Shown: positions 23,732 to 30,184 of the stretch, piece by piece | Numbering within the stretch: the stretch's first letter is position 1 | Layout: the number at the start of each line of letters is the position of its first letter | From: Mycobacterium scrofulaceum | GTDB lineage: Bacteria; Actinomycetota; Actinomycetes; Mycobacteriales; Mycobacteriaceae | DNA: 32,782 nt | Assembly: GCF_001667885.1 (NCBI RefSeq) | Contig: NZ_LZJW01000180.1 | Location: 1-32,782 of the forward strand | Direction of reading: 5' to 3' | Notes under the pieces: generated by a model | The model's database searches: none | Seen by the model: the letters and a program-made list of their open reading frames with translations, nothing else | Told to the model about the DNA's origin: nothing | Translations under genes and position numbers: made by a program

Positions 23732-24913
23732 ATGACTTCGTGCGCGAAATGGTTGCTCCGGGCGCGTCCCGGCGACTACGCGCTGGCCTTGAGCGTCGCG
23801 GGTGCTTCGCTGCCGGTGGTCGGCAAGCACCTCGAGCCCCTGGGCGGCCTCACCGCGATGGGCATCTGGGGAGCCCGGCACGCCCCCGACTTCCTCTCCG
23901 GAATGACCAAGCCGCGTCAGGCGAAGGACGCCGCCGAATCGATCCGCGGTGACGACGCCAGCCTCCAGGACCTCTCCATCGCGGCGCTGCGGGGCATCGT
24001 GTCGGCCGCCGACCTGGAGCTGGAATGGCCCACGGCTGGACGGACGCCCCCGATTTGGGAGGCGATGCGTCAGCGCCGCTACCTCCACCGCCGCGCGGTC
24101 CACTACGGCGACCACCCCGCACAGGTGCTCGACGTCTGGCGCCGCAAGGACCTGCCCGCGCAACCCGCGCCGGTGCTCATCTTCGTCCCGGGCGGCGCCT
24201 GGGTGCACGGCAAGGCCATGGGCCAGGGCTCGGCCCTGATGTCCCGGTTGGCCGAGCAGGGTTGGGTCTGCCTGGCGATCGATTACCGTGTCGCCCCGCA
24301 CCACCGCTGGCCGCGCCACATCATCGACGTCAAGACGGCGATTGCATGGGCGCGCGCAAACGTCGACAAGTTCGGTGGCGACCGCGATTTCGTCGCGGTG
24401 GCGGGCTGTTCCGCCGGCGGCCACCTGTCCGCACTGGCCGGGCTCACCCCCGACGACGAGCAGTACCACGCGAAGCTGCCCGAAGGGGCCAACACCTCGG
24501 TGGACGCCGTGGTCGGCATCTACGGTCGCTACGACTGGGAGGACCGGTCCACCCCCGAGCGCGACCGGTTCGTCGACTTCCTGGAGCGGGTCGTGGTCAG
24601 ACGCCGGATGGACCGCCACCCCCAGGTGTTCCGCGACGCGTCGCCGATGGCGCGCGTGCATCGAAATGCGCCGCCGTTCTTGGTAATTCACGGCAGCAAG
24701 GACAGCGTCATTCCCGTCGAGCAGGCGCGCAGCTTCGTCGACCGGATGCGCGCGGTCTCGCATTCGATGGTGGGCTACCTGGAGCTGCCCGGCGCCGGGC
24801 ACGGCTACGACCTGATCGACGGGGAACGGGCGGGCGCCGCGGCGCACGCGACTTCGCTGTTTCTCAACCAGGTTTACCGCACCAAGACAAACGCGGCCAA
24901 AGAGGTTATCTGA
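23732..24913 (+). CDS. lipC: LipC, alpha/beta-hydrolase esterase
   Basis: A 393-residue esterase. An N-terminal helical and hydrophobic region of about 100 residues precedes the hydrolase domain. The oxyanion segment reads FVPGGAWVHGKAMGQG, with PGGAW in place of the usual HGGGW. Then come CLAIDYRVAPHHRWPRHIID, the nucleophile S227 in GCSAGGH, an Asp in IHGSKDSVIP and the His in PGAGHGYDL. M. tuberculosis LipC is described as a cell-surface esterase; surface location here is inferred from that. The ATG at 23732 is fixed by AAGGAGG (23719-23725) 6 nt upstream, although the frame is open earlier. A TACGCT hexamer at 23697-23702 may be its -10. The WS/DGAT gene follows after 44 bp. Confidence 0.92.
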   Translation: MTSCAKWLLRARPGDYALALSVAGASLPVVGKHLEPLGGLTAMGIWGARHAPDFLSGMTKPRQAKDAAESIRGDDASLQDLSIAALRGIVSAADLELEWPTAGRTPPIWEAMRQRRYLHRRAVHYGDHPAQVLDVWRRKDLPAQPAPVLIFVPGGAWVHGKAMGQGSALMSRLAEQGWVCLAIDYRVAPHHRWPRHIIDVKTAIAWARANVDKFGGDRDFVAVAGCSAGGHLSALAGLTPDDEQYHAKLPEGANTSVDAVVGIYGRYDWEDRSTPERDRFVDFLERVVVRRRMDRHPQVFRDASPMARVHRNAPPFLVIHGSKDSVIPVEQARSFVDRMRAVSHSMVGYLELPGAGHGYDLIDGERAGAAAHATSLFLNQVYRTKTNAAKEVI

Positions 24914-24928
24914 ACCGCCGCCGCTGAG

Positions 24929-24961
24929 TATGGTCCCTTTATGGGTAAGGGGCAGCGGTGA
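24929..24961 (+). promoter_or_regulatory. leaderless 6-codon upstream ORF coupled to the WS/DGAT start
   Basis: TATGGT (24929-24934) is followed by six bases and ATG at 24941. That ATG opens a frame of six codons (MGKGQR) closed by TGA at 24959-24961, which overlaps the GTG start of the WS/DGAT gene (24958-24960) as GTGA. AAGGGG inside the small frame can act as ribosome binding site for the main gene. Translation of the upstream ORF may set expression of the synthase. Confidence 0.55.
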
Positions 24962-26367
24962 AACGGCTGAGCGGGTGGGATGCGGTCTTGCTGTACAGCG
25001 AGACGCCGAACGTGCACATGCACACGATCAAAGCCGCTGTGATCGAACTCGATTCCGATCGCCTGGACTTCGGTATCGACGCGTTCCGCGAAGTCATCCG
25101 CGGCCGCCTCGGCAAGCTGGAGCCCTTCTGTTACCAGCTGGTCGAGATCCCCTTCAAACTCCACCACCCGATGTGGCGGGAGCACTGCGATGTCGACCTG
25201 GACTACCACATCCGCCCGTGGCGGTTGCCCGCGCCGGGCGGACGGCGCGAACTGGACGAGGCCATCGGGCGCATCGCCAGCACGCCCCTGGACCGCAGCC
25301 GCCCCCTGTGGGAGATGTATTTCGTCGAAGGCCTGGCGAACAACCGGATCGCGGTGGTCGGCAAGATTCACCACGCGCTCGCCGACGGGGTCGCCTCGGC
25401 CAACCTGATGGCCCGCGGCATGGACCTGCAGCCCGGTCCCGAGGGCGGGCCGTATGTGTCCGACCCGCCGCCCAGCACCGGTCAGCTGATGGGTTCGGCG
25501 TTCGCCGACCACCTGCGCCACGTCGGGCGGATCCCCGCGACGATTCGCTACACCGCCCAGGGGCTGGGCCGGGTGCGCCGCAGCTCGCGCAAGCTGTCAC
25601 CGGAGTTGAGCCGGCCGTTCGAACCGCCGCCGACCTTCATGAACCACAAGATCACCCCGGAGCGCCGGTTCGCCACCGCCACCCTGGCGCTCGCCGACGT
25701 GAAGGAGACCGGGAAGCGGCTGGGCGCGACGATCAACGACATGGTGCTCGCCATGGCGACCGGCGCGCTGCGCACCCTGCAGCTGCGCTACGACGGCCAA
25801 GCCGTTCCGCTGCTGGCGTCGGTGCCGATGAGCTTCGACTTCTCGCCGGAGCGGATCTCCGGCAATCGCTTCACCGGTGTGCTCGTGGGCCTGCCGACCG
25901 ATTCCGACGATCCGCTGGAGCGGGTGGCTTGCAGCCACGAGAACGCGATCGCGGCCAAGGAGAGCAACCAGCTGATGGGACCGGAGCTGGTCAGCCGCTG
26001 GGCGGCCTACATGCCGCCCGCGCCCACGCAGGCCTTCTTCCGGTGGGCCTCCGGCCGTGACGGGCACAACAAGATCCTCAACCTGAACATCTCCAACGTG
26101 CCGGGTCCCCGCGAGCGGGGCCGGGTGGGCGGCGCGCTGGTCACCGAGATCTACTCGGTGGGCCCGTTGACCGCCGGCAGCGGCCTCAACATCACGGTGT
26201 GGAGCTACGTGGACCAGCTCAACATCTCGGTGCTGTCCGACGGCGCAACGCTCAAGGACCCGCACGAAGTGACCGAGGCCATGGTGGCTGACTTCATCGA
26301 AATCCGCAGGGCCGCAGGGCTTTCCGAAGAGCTGACGATCGTCGAGGCCGCGATGGCGCCAGCCTGA
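24958..26367 (+). CDS. wax ester synthase / diacylglycerol acyltransferase, Rv0221 type
   Basis: A 469-residue acyl-CoA:alcohol/diacylglycerol acyltransferase that forms wax esters or triacylglycerol for storage. The active-site motif is intact as HHALADG at 138-144 (HHxxxDG). The RPLWEMYFVEGL segment comes just before it. In the second half NDMVLAMATGALR and MSFDFSPERISGNRFTGVLVGLP are typical of the family, as is SNVPGPRERGRVGGALV. The start is GTG at 24958 within a GTGA overlap with a 6-codon leader ORF. It lies between lipC, which releases fatty acids, and echA1, which degrades enoyl-CoA, so the cluster contains both storage and breakdown functions. Substrate preference cannot be read from sequence. 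Confidence 0.93.
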   Translation: MKRLSGWDAVLLYSETPNVHMHTIKAAVIELDSDRLDFGIDAFREVIRGRLGKLEPFCYQLVEIPFKLHHPMWREHCDVDLDYHIRPWRLPAPGGRRELDEAIGRIASTPLDRSRPLWEMYFVEGLANNRIAVVGKIHHALADGVASANLMARGMDLQPGPEGGPYVSDPPPSTGQLMGSAFADHLRHVGRIPATIRYTAQGLGRVRRSSRKLSPELSRPFEPPPTFMNHKITPERRFATATLALADVKETGKRLGATINDMVLAMATGALRTLQLRYDGQAVPLLASVPMSFDFSPERISGNRFTGVLVGLPTDSDDPLERVACSHENAIAAKESNQLMGPELVSRWAAYMPPAPTQAFFRWASGRDGHNKILNLNISNVPGPRERGRVGGALVTEIYSVGPLTAGSGLNITVWSYVDQLNISVLSDGATLKDPHEVTEAMVADFIEIRRAAGLSEELTIVEAAMAPA

Positions 26368-26424
26368 GGGTCGTCGCCGGAAACGCGACTCTCGGCTGGT
26401 GCCAATGCCATTTCCGCCGACCGT

Positions 26425-26465
26425 TACCATCGTCTCGGATAAGCAGCCACCCCTACCCGAAGGAG
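26425..26465 (+). promoter_or_regulatory. candidate -10 and ribosome binding site of echA1
   Basis: TACCAT (26425-26430) fits a TANNNT -10 that would give a leader of roughly 40 nt. GAAGGAG (26459-26465) lies 10 nt before the GTG at 26476. Unlike many starts in this window, echA1 appears leadered. Confidence 0.4.
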
Positions 26466-26475
26466 CTGTGCGGCC

Positions 26476-27252
26476 GTGAGCGAAGAAGCCAGCGAACCCG
26501 AAGTCCTGGTCGAACAACGGGATCGCATCCTGATCATCACGATCAACCGGCCCAAGGCCAAGAACGCGGTCAACGCCGCGGTGGCCAACGGCCTGGCCGA
26601 GGCCGTCGACCGGCTCGACGGCGACACCGGTCTTTCGGTGGGCATCCTGACCGGCGCCGGGGGATCGTTCTGCGCGGGCATGGACCTCAAGGCCTTCGCG
26701 CGCGGTGAGCTGCCCATCGTCGAGGGCCGCGGCATGGGCTTCACCGAGCGCCCGCCCGCCAAGCCGTTGATCGCGGCCGTCGAGGGCTACGCCCTGGCCG
26801 GTGGCACCGAGCTGGCCCTGGCCACCGACCTGATCGTCGCCTCCAAGGATTCGGCCTTCGGCATCCCGGAGGTCAAGCGCGGGCTGGTGGCCGGGGGCGG
26901 CGGCCTGCTGCGGCTGCCGCAGCGCATCCCGTCGGCCATCGCCATGGAGCTCGCGCTGACCGGGGACAACCTGCCCGCCGAGCGCGCCCACGCGCTCGGG
27001 CTGGTCAACGTGTTGGCCGAGCCGGGCAAGGCGCTCGACGAGGCGATCGCCCTGGCCGAGAAGATCGCCGCCAACGGGCCGCTGGCGGTGGCCGCCACCA
27101 AGCGGATCATCGTCGAGTCCCGCGGCTGGAGCCCCGAGGACATGTTCGCCGAGCAGAACAAGCTGCTGGCGCCGGTGTTCGCGTCCAACGATGCCAAAGA
27201 GGGCGCGATCGCCTTCGCCGAGAAGCGGCCACCGCGCTGGACCGGCACGTAA
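26476..27252 (+). CDS. echA1: enoyl-CoA hydratase EchA1 (Rv0222 type)
   Basis: A 258-residue crotonase-fold enzyme that adds water to 2-enoyl-CoA in beta-oxidation. GSFCAGMDLKAF (63-74) forms the oxyanion hole. Both acidic residues of the hydratase site are present, in ALAGGTELALATDL and FGIPEVKRGL, and a C-terminal helical domain of normal length ends in AEKRPPRW. M. tuberculosis Rv0222 has been reported as a secreted effector ubiquitinated at Lys76 in the host. Given the four-residue length difference I recall, K72 here (DLKAF) would be the equivalent, which is inference. The start is GTG at 26476 with GAAGGAG upstream. The next gene, an acyl-CoA synthetase, has its own promoter region. Confidence 0.92.
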   Translation: MSEEASEPEVLVEQRDRILIITINRPKAKNAVNAAVANGLAEAVDRLDGDTGLSVGILTGAGGSFCAGMDLKAFARGELPIVEGRGMGFTERPPAKPLIAAVEGYALAGGTELALATDLIVASKDSAFGIPEVKRGLVAGGGGLLRLPQRIPSAIAMELALTGDNLPAERAHALGLVNVLAEPGKALDEAIALAEKIAANGPLAVAATKRIIVESRGWSPEDMFAEQNKLLAPVFASNDAKEGAIAFAEKRPPRWTGT

Positions 27253-27261
27253 GCGGCCGAG

Positions 27262-27285
27262 TTACACTATGGCGTAGTTTTGTAA
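27262..27285. promoter_or_regulatory. nested inverted repeat and -10 before the acyl-CoA synthetase
   Basis: TTACA (27262-27266) and TGTAA (27281-27285) bracket an inner dyad ACTA-TGGCG-TAGT (27266-27278). The halves differ by a 3-nt insertion. TACACT (27263-27268) is a good -10 lying inside the element, about 45 bp before the ATG at 27313, with GGGAAG and GAGG as weak ribosome binding sites. A repressor here would occlude the promoter; the TetR gene downstream is the nearest candidate. Confidence 0.45.
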
Positions 27286-27312
27286 ACCGCTGAGGAACCG
27301 GGAAGATCGAGG

Positions 27313-28806
27313 ATGAGCATTTCGCTGCTGCTCGAGATGGCCGCGTCGAGCAATCCCGACCGCACGGCGGTGGTCTCCGGGGACGCGCGGCTGACGACGC
27401 AGCAGCTCAGCGATCTGGCCGACGGTGGCGCCGGCGTGATCGCGGGCTCGGGCGCCAAGCACGTCGCGTATGTGGGCACCGGCGGCGCCATGCTGCCGGT
27501 CCTCATTTTCGCCGCCGCGCGTGCCGGGCTGCCCTTCACCCCGCTGAACTACCGGCTGTCCGCCGACGGCCTCCAGGCGCTGATCGCGCGCCTGCCCGAG
27601 CCCTTGGTGATCGTCGACGAGCGTTACCGGGACATGGTCGGCGACGCCTCCGGCCGGCTGATGACCACAGATGAGTTCTTGGCGGCCGCACGGGAGAGCG
27701 AGCCGGCGGCGGAATTCCCCGACCCGGATTCGGTCGCGATCGTGCTGTTCACCTCGGGCACCACGTCGCAACCCAAGGCCGTCGAACTGTCGCACAACAA
27801 CCTGACCAGCTACGTGACCGGCACGGTGGAATTCGAATCGGCCGCCGAGAGCGACGCCGCGCTGATCTGCGTGCCGCCCTATCACATCGCCGGGGTGGGC
27901 GCCGCCCTATCCAACCTGTACGCCGGCCGCAAGATGGTGTACCTCCCGAATTTCGATGCGCAAGAATGGGTTCGGCTGATCGAGGCGGAGAACGTGACCA
28001 CCGCGACCGTGGTGCCCACCATGCTGGACCGCATCGTCGCCGCGCTGGAGACCGAGGGCCATGAGCTGCCGTCGCTGCGCAACCTGGCCTACGGCGGTTC
28101 CAAGGTGGGGCTGCCGCTGGTCCGCCGCGCCCTCGAACTGCTGCCCGACGTGGGCTTCGTCAACGCCTACGGCCTGACCGAGACGAGCTCGACGATCGCG
28201 GTGCTGACCCCCGACGACCATCGGGCCGCGCAGGCCGCGGAGACGCCGCAGGTCGCCAGGCGGCTGGCGTCGGTCGGGCAGCCGGTGCCCGGCATCGAGA
28301 TCGAGATTCGCGACGAGGACGGCAACGTGCTCGGACCCGGTGAAACCGGCGAGCTGTTCGTCCGCGGCGAGCAGGTTTCCGGGCGCTACACCGGGATCGG
28401 CTCGGTCCTCGACGAAAACGGTTGGTTCCCAACCAAAGACATCGCCATGCTGGACGAGGACGGCTACCTGTACATCGGTGGGCGCAGCGACGACACCATC
28501 ATCCGCGGCGGTGAGAACATCGCGCCCGCCGAGCTCGAAGAGGTGTTGGTCGAGCACCCGCACGTCCGGGACGTCGCCGTGGTCGGCGTGGAGGATCCGC
28601 AGTGGGGCCAGGCGATCGTCGCGGTGGTGGTGCCCCGCCCCGGTGCCGAACCGGATCCCGAGGATTTGCGCGAGCATGTCCGAAAGAGCTTGCGCGGGTC
28701 GCGAACCCCGGACCGGGTGGTGTTTCGCGACGAGCTGCCCACGACCCCCACCGGCAAGGTTCTTCGCCGGGAGATCATCGAGATGCTAGAAGGGCTACGT
28801 GCATGA
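27313..28806 (+). CDS. acyl-CoA synthetase (FadD-like adenylate-forming ligase)
   Basis: A 497-residue ligase joining an organic acid to CoA through an acyl-adenylate. The P-loop-like motif is LFTSGTTSQPKAVELSHNN from residue 145; Ser replaces the more usual Gly after GTT. VNAYGLTETSS is the A5 motif, YLYIGGRSDDTIIRGGEN is A8, and K482 in TPTGKVLRREI is the catalytic C-terminal Lys. The start is ATG 27313. Its last codons overlap the start of the 98-residue gene (ATGA at 28803-28806), implying coupled translation. I do not recall this gene after echA1 in M. tuberculosis. The acid substrate is unknown; FadD subfamilies cannot be separated without alignment. Confidence 0.9.
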   Translation: MSISLLLEMAASSNPDRTAVVSGDARLTTQQLSDLADGGAGVIAGSGAKHVAYVGTGGAMLPVLIFAAARAGLPFTPLNYRLSADGLQALIARLPEPLVIVDERYRDMVGDASGRLMTTDEFLAAARESEPAAEFPDPDSVAIVLFTSGTTSQPKAVELSHNNLTSYVTGTVEFESAAESDAALICVPPYHIAGVGAALSNLYAGRKMVYLPNFDAQEWVRLIEAENVTTATVVPTMLDRIVAALETEGHELPSLRNLAYGGSKVGLPLVRRALELLPDVGFVNAYGLTETSSTIAVLTPDDHRAAQAAETPQVARRLASVGQPVPGIEIEIRDEDGNVLGPGETGELFVRGEQVSGRYTGIGSVLDENGWFPTKDIAMLDEDGYLYIGGRSDDTIIRGGENIAPAELEEVLVEHPHVRDVAVVGVEDPQWGQAIVAVVVPRPGAEPDPEDLREHVRKSLRGSRTPDRVVFRDELPTTPTGKVLRREIIEMLEGLRA

Positions 28807-29099
28807 TCAAGAACGGAACCCGCCTGGCCAGCCAGGTGTGTGACACGCAGGTGATCGTCGTCAGGAGCGCCGATAGCCTCGACGACTTGCGTTGTGGCGG
28901 TGCGCCGATGGTGCCGATCGGTGCCGAGCGTTCCGGCGAGCTGGACCCCGCTTTCGCCGACGGGACCGTGATGGGCAAGCGCTACGTCGACGAGACCGGC
29001 GCCGAGGTGCTGGTGACCAAGCCGGGCGCCGGGAGCCTGAGCGTCGGCCAAACCGCGCTGCAGCTCAAGGAAGTCAAACCGCTGCCGGCCAGCGACTGA
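28803..29099 (+). CDS. 98-residue protein with desulforedoxin-like Cys motif
   Basis: A small soluble protein translationally coupled to the acyl-CoA synthetase by an ATGA overlap. Residues 5-36 (GTRLASQVCDTQVIVVRS..., DLRCGGAPM) resemble the N-terminal desulforedoxin unit of desulfoferrodoxins, in which four Cys bind iron. Here only the second Cys of each pair remains (C13 and C31), with Ser10 and Arg30 at the other positions. The C-terminal half (GKRYVDETGAEVLVTKPGAGSLSVGQTALQL) looks like a small beta domain. No function is established. Tight coupling suggests a partner of the ligase, perhaps structural or a metal/thiol-binding chaperone. The stop is 4 bp from the convergent TetR gene. Confidence 0.8.
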   Translation: MIKNGTRLASQVCDTQVIVVRSADSLDDLRCGGAPMVPIGAERSGELDPAFADGTVMGKRYVDETGAEVLVTKPGAGSLSVGQTALQLKEVKPLPASD

Positions 29100-29103
29100 G
29101 GAG

Positions 29104-29736
29104 TTATTCCGCGAGGTTGTTGCGGAGCACGAATTCCCTTGCCTTGATCAGGAATTCGAGCTGCTCGCCGACCTGGCGCAGTGGGTCGATGCTGCCGGTC
29201 GAGCGGGACAGCACGATGGCGCCCTCCAGCGAGGCGATCGACATCACGGCCAGCGAGGCCGCGCACGGCTCGTCGAAGCCGTCGTGGGTGAACGCCCGGG
29301 TCAGCGCGGCGCACCAGCGGCCCAGGATGGCGGCGGCTTCGGCGGAGAGCGTGGCGTCGTCGTCGTCCGAGCCGATCGCCGCGGCCACCACCGGGCAGCC
29401 GGCGTTGAAGCCGCCCTCGGTCAGCAACCGCTCCCAGAATTCGACGAACTTGCCCAGTAGCACGCGGGCGCCTTGCTCGGCGGCATCGTCGATCATCGCG
29501 GTGATCGAGTCTCCGGAGTAGCGCAGCGCCTCGATCAGGATTTGATTGCGGCCGTCGGGGAAGTGGTAGTAGACGGAGCCGCGCGGCGCGCCGCTGCGGG
29601 CGAGCACCGCGTCGATGGTCACTCCCGCGGCGCCCCGCTCACGCATCACCTCGGCGGCGCTGGCCAGCATCTTCTTGCGCGTGCCGCCGCGCTTCGTCGG
29701 GGTCAGATCCTGCACTGATTCGCTCGTGGTCGCCAC
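29104..29736 (-). CDS. TetR-family transcriptional regulator
   Basis: A 210-residue repressor-type protein. The N-terminal DNA-binding domain (about residues 18-65) contains the helix-turn-helix VTIDAVLARSGAPRGSVYYHF (39-59), a canonical TetR ending. The C-terminal ligand-binding domain has a central GGFNAGCPVVAAAIG segment, as in the YcdC/TetR_C_33-like members that respond to small ligands or acyl-CoAs. GTG at 29736 was chosen because GGGAGG (plus-strand CCTCCC, 29744-29749) lies 7 nt upstream. The frame is open to 29889. It is convergent with the synthetase/98-aa pair and is preceded on its own strand by a 43-codon small ORF and an operator-like promoter at 29924-29962, so autoregulation is likely. 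Likely targets are itself, the synthetase pair and perhaps the aldehyde dehydrogenase. Confidence 0.9.
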   Translation of the reverse strand: MATTSESVQDLTPTKRGGTRKKMLASAAEVMRERGAAGVTIDAVLARSGAPRGSVYYHFPDGRNQILIEALRYSGDSITAMIDDAAEQGARVLLGKFVEFWERLLTEGGFNAGCPVVAAAIGSDDDDATLSAEAAAILGRWCAALTRAFTHDGFDEPCAASLAVMSIASLEGAIVLSRSTGSIDPLRQVGEQLEFLIKAREFVLRNNLAE

Positions 29737-29759
29737 TCTCGTGCCTCCCGTGGCCAAGG

Positions 29760-29891
29760 TCATGCAGCGTGTGAATGCCGCAGTACCGGCCAATGCATGC
29801 TGCGCGGGCTGAAGCGGAAACTCCGGCGCTTCAGGTCGGGCATCTCGCGGGTGAATTGATAGCCGCCGATGTTCAGCTCGATGATCCACAT
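29760..29891 (-). CDS. 43-codon small ORF upstream of the TetR gene
   Basis: Begins MWIIELNIGGYQFTREMP, continues as a basic stretch (LKRRSFRFSP) and ends in HSHAA. It is preceded by GGGAGAG about 4 nt before the ATG. Of the first 32 codons only three end in A or T, the bias of real genes here. The last eleven codons lose the bias, so the 3' end may be degenerate. It lies 23 bp upstream of the TetR start on the same strand, probably in the same mRNA and downstream of its promoter. No homologue is recognised. It could be a small regulatory protein, a leader peptide or a truncated gene. Confidence 0.5.
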   Translation of the reverse strand: MWIIELNIGGYQFTREMPDLKRRSFRFSPRSMHWPVLRHSHAA

Positions 29892-29923
29892 GATTCTCTC
29901 CCGGCCTAAGCGCCGACCATGAT

Positions 29924-29962
29924 TATGCTGAGAAGCATATAAGACAGCGGTCCAGTAAGCAA
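29924..29962 (-). promoter_or_regulatory. TetR promoter with embedded operator
   Basis: On the minus strand TTGCTT (plus 29957-29962) and TATGCT (plus 29934-29939) are separated by exactly 17 bp, a consensus-like sigma-70 spacing. The -10 is the first arm of an inverted repeat, TATGCT-N4-AGCATA (29924-29939), with perfect 6-bp arms. A bound repressor would cover the -10, as expected for an autoregulated TetR gene. Confidence 0.6.
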
Positions 29963-30071
29963 GTTTTATGCCCTATGTAACGCCGGAAGCACGGAAAATG
30001 CGGTTGAGGGGATGTCGGGACGGCCGGTTGTCGGGTGCGTCACAAGCCGATTTCTATGCTTTTTTACATAA

Positions 30072-30114
30072 TTTCGGCCCGGCCGGCGCGCCGGCCCCGG
30101 CATCGAGGCCGAAA
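30072..30114. repeat. nested GC palindrome between the TetR and aldehyde dehydrogenase genes
   Basis: TTTCGGCC (30072-30079) pairs with GGCCGAAA (30107-30114). Between them is the perfect 16-bp palindrome GGCCGGCGCGCCGGCC (30081-30096). It lies about 110 bp upstream of the TetR promoter and downstream of the aldehyde dehydrogenase. It may be a second stem of a bipartite terminator or a protein-binding site. Confidence 0.5.
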
Positions 30115-30129
30115 CGCCGAACGCGCCCC

Positions 30130-30161
30130 CACCGCGGGAAATCGGCCGAAATCCCGCGGTG
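30130..30161 (-). terminator. strong hairpin after the aldehyde dehydrogenase
   Basis: CACCGCGGGA (30130-30139) and TCCCGCGGTG (30152-30161) are perfect 10-bp arms. The centre, TCGGCCGA (30142-30149), is itself a palindrome, separated from the arms by AA on each side. It begins 23 bp beyond the dehydrogenase stop. No T-run follows in the direction of transcription, so it would be a tail-less mycobacterial terminator. Confidence 0.6.
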
Positions 30162-30184
30162 AGCGCGCGCTTGGGCGTTGGGCG

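Noticed and set aside
29968..30162. 64-codon plus-strand frame between TetR and the aldehyde dehydrogenase
   Set aside because: It runs through both large palindromes, has no ribosome binding site and lacks coding-like codon bias.
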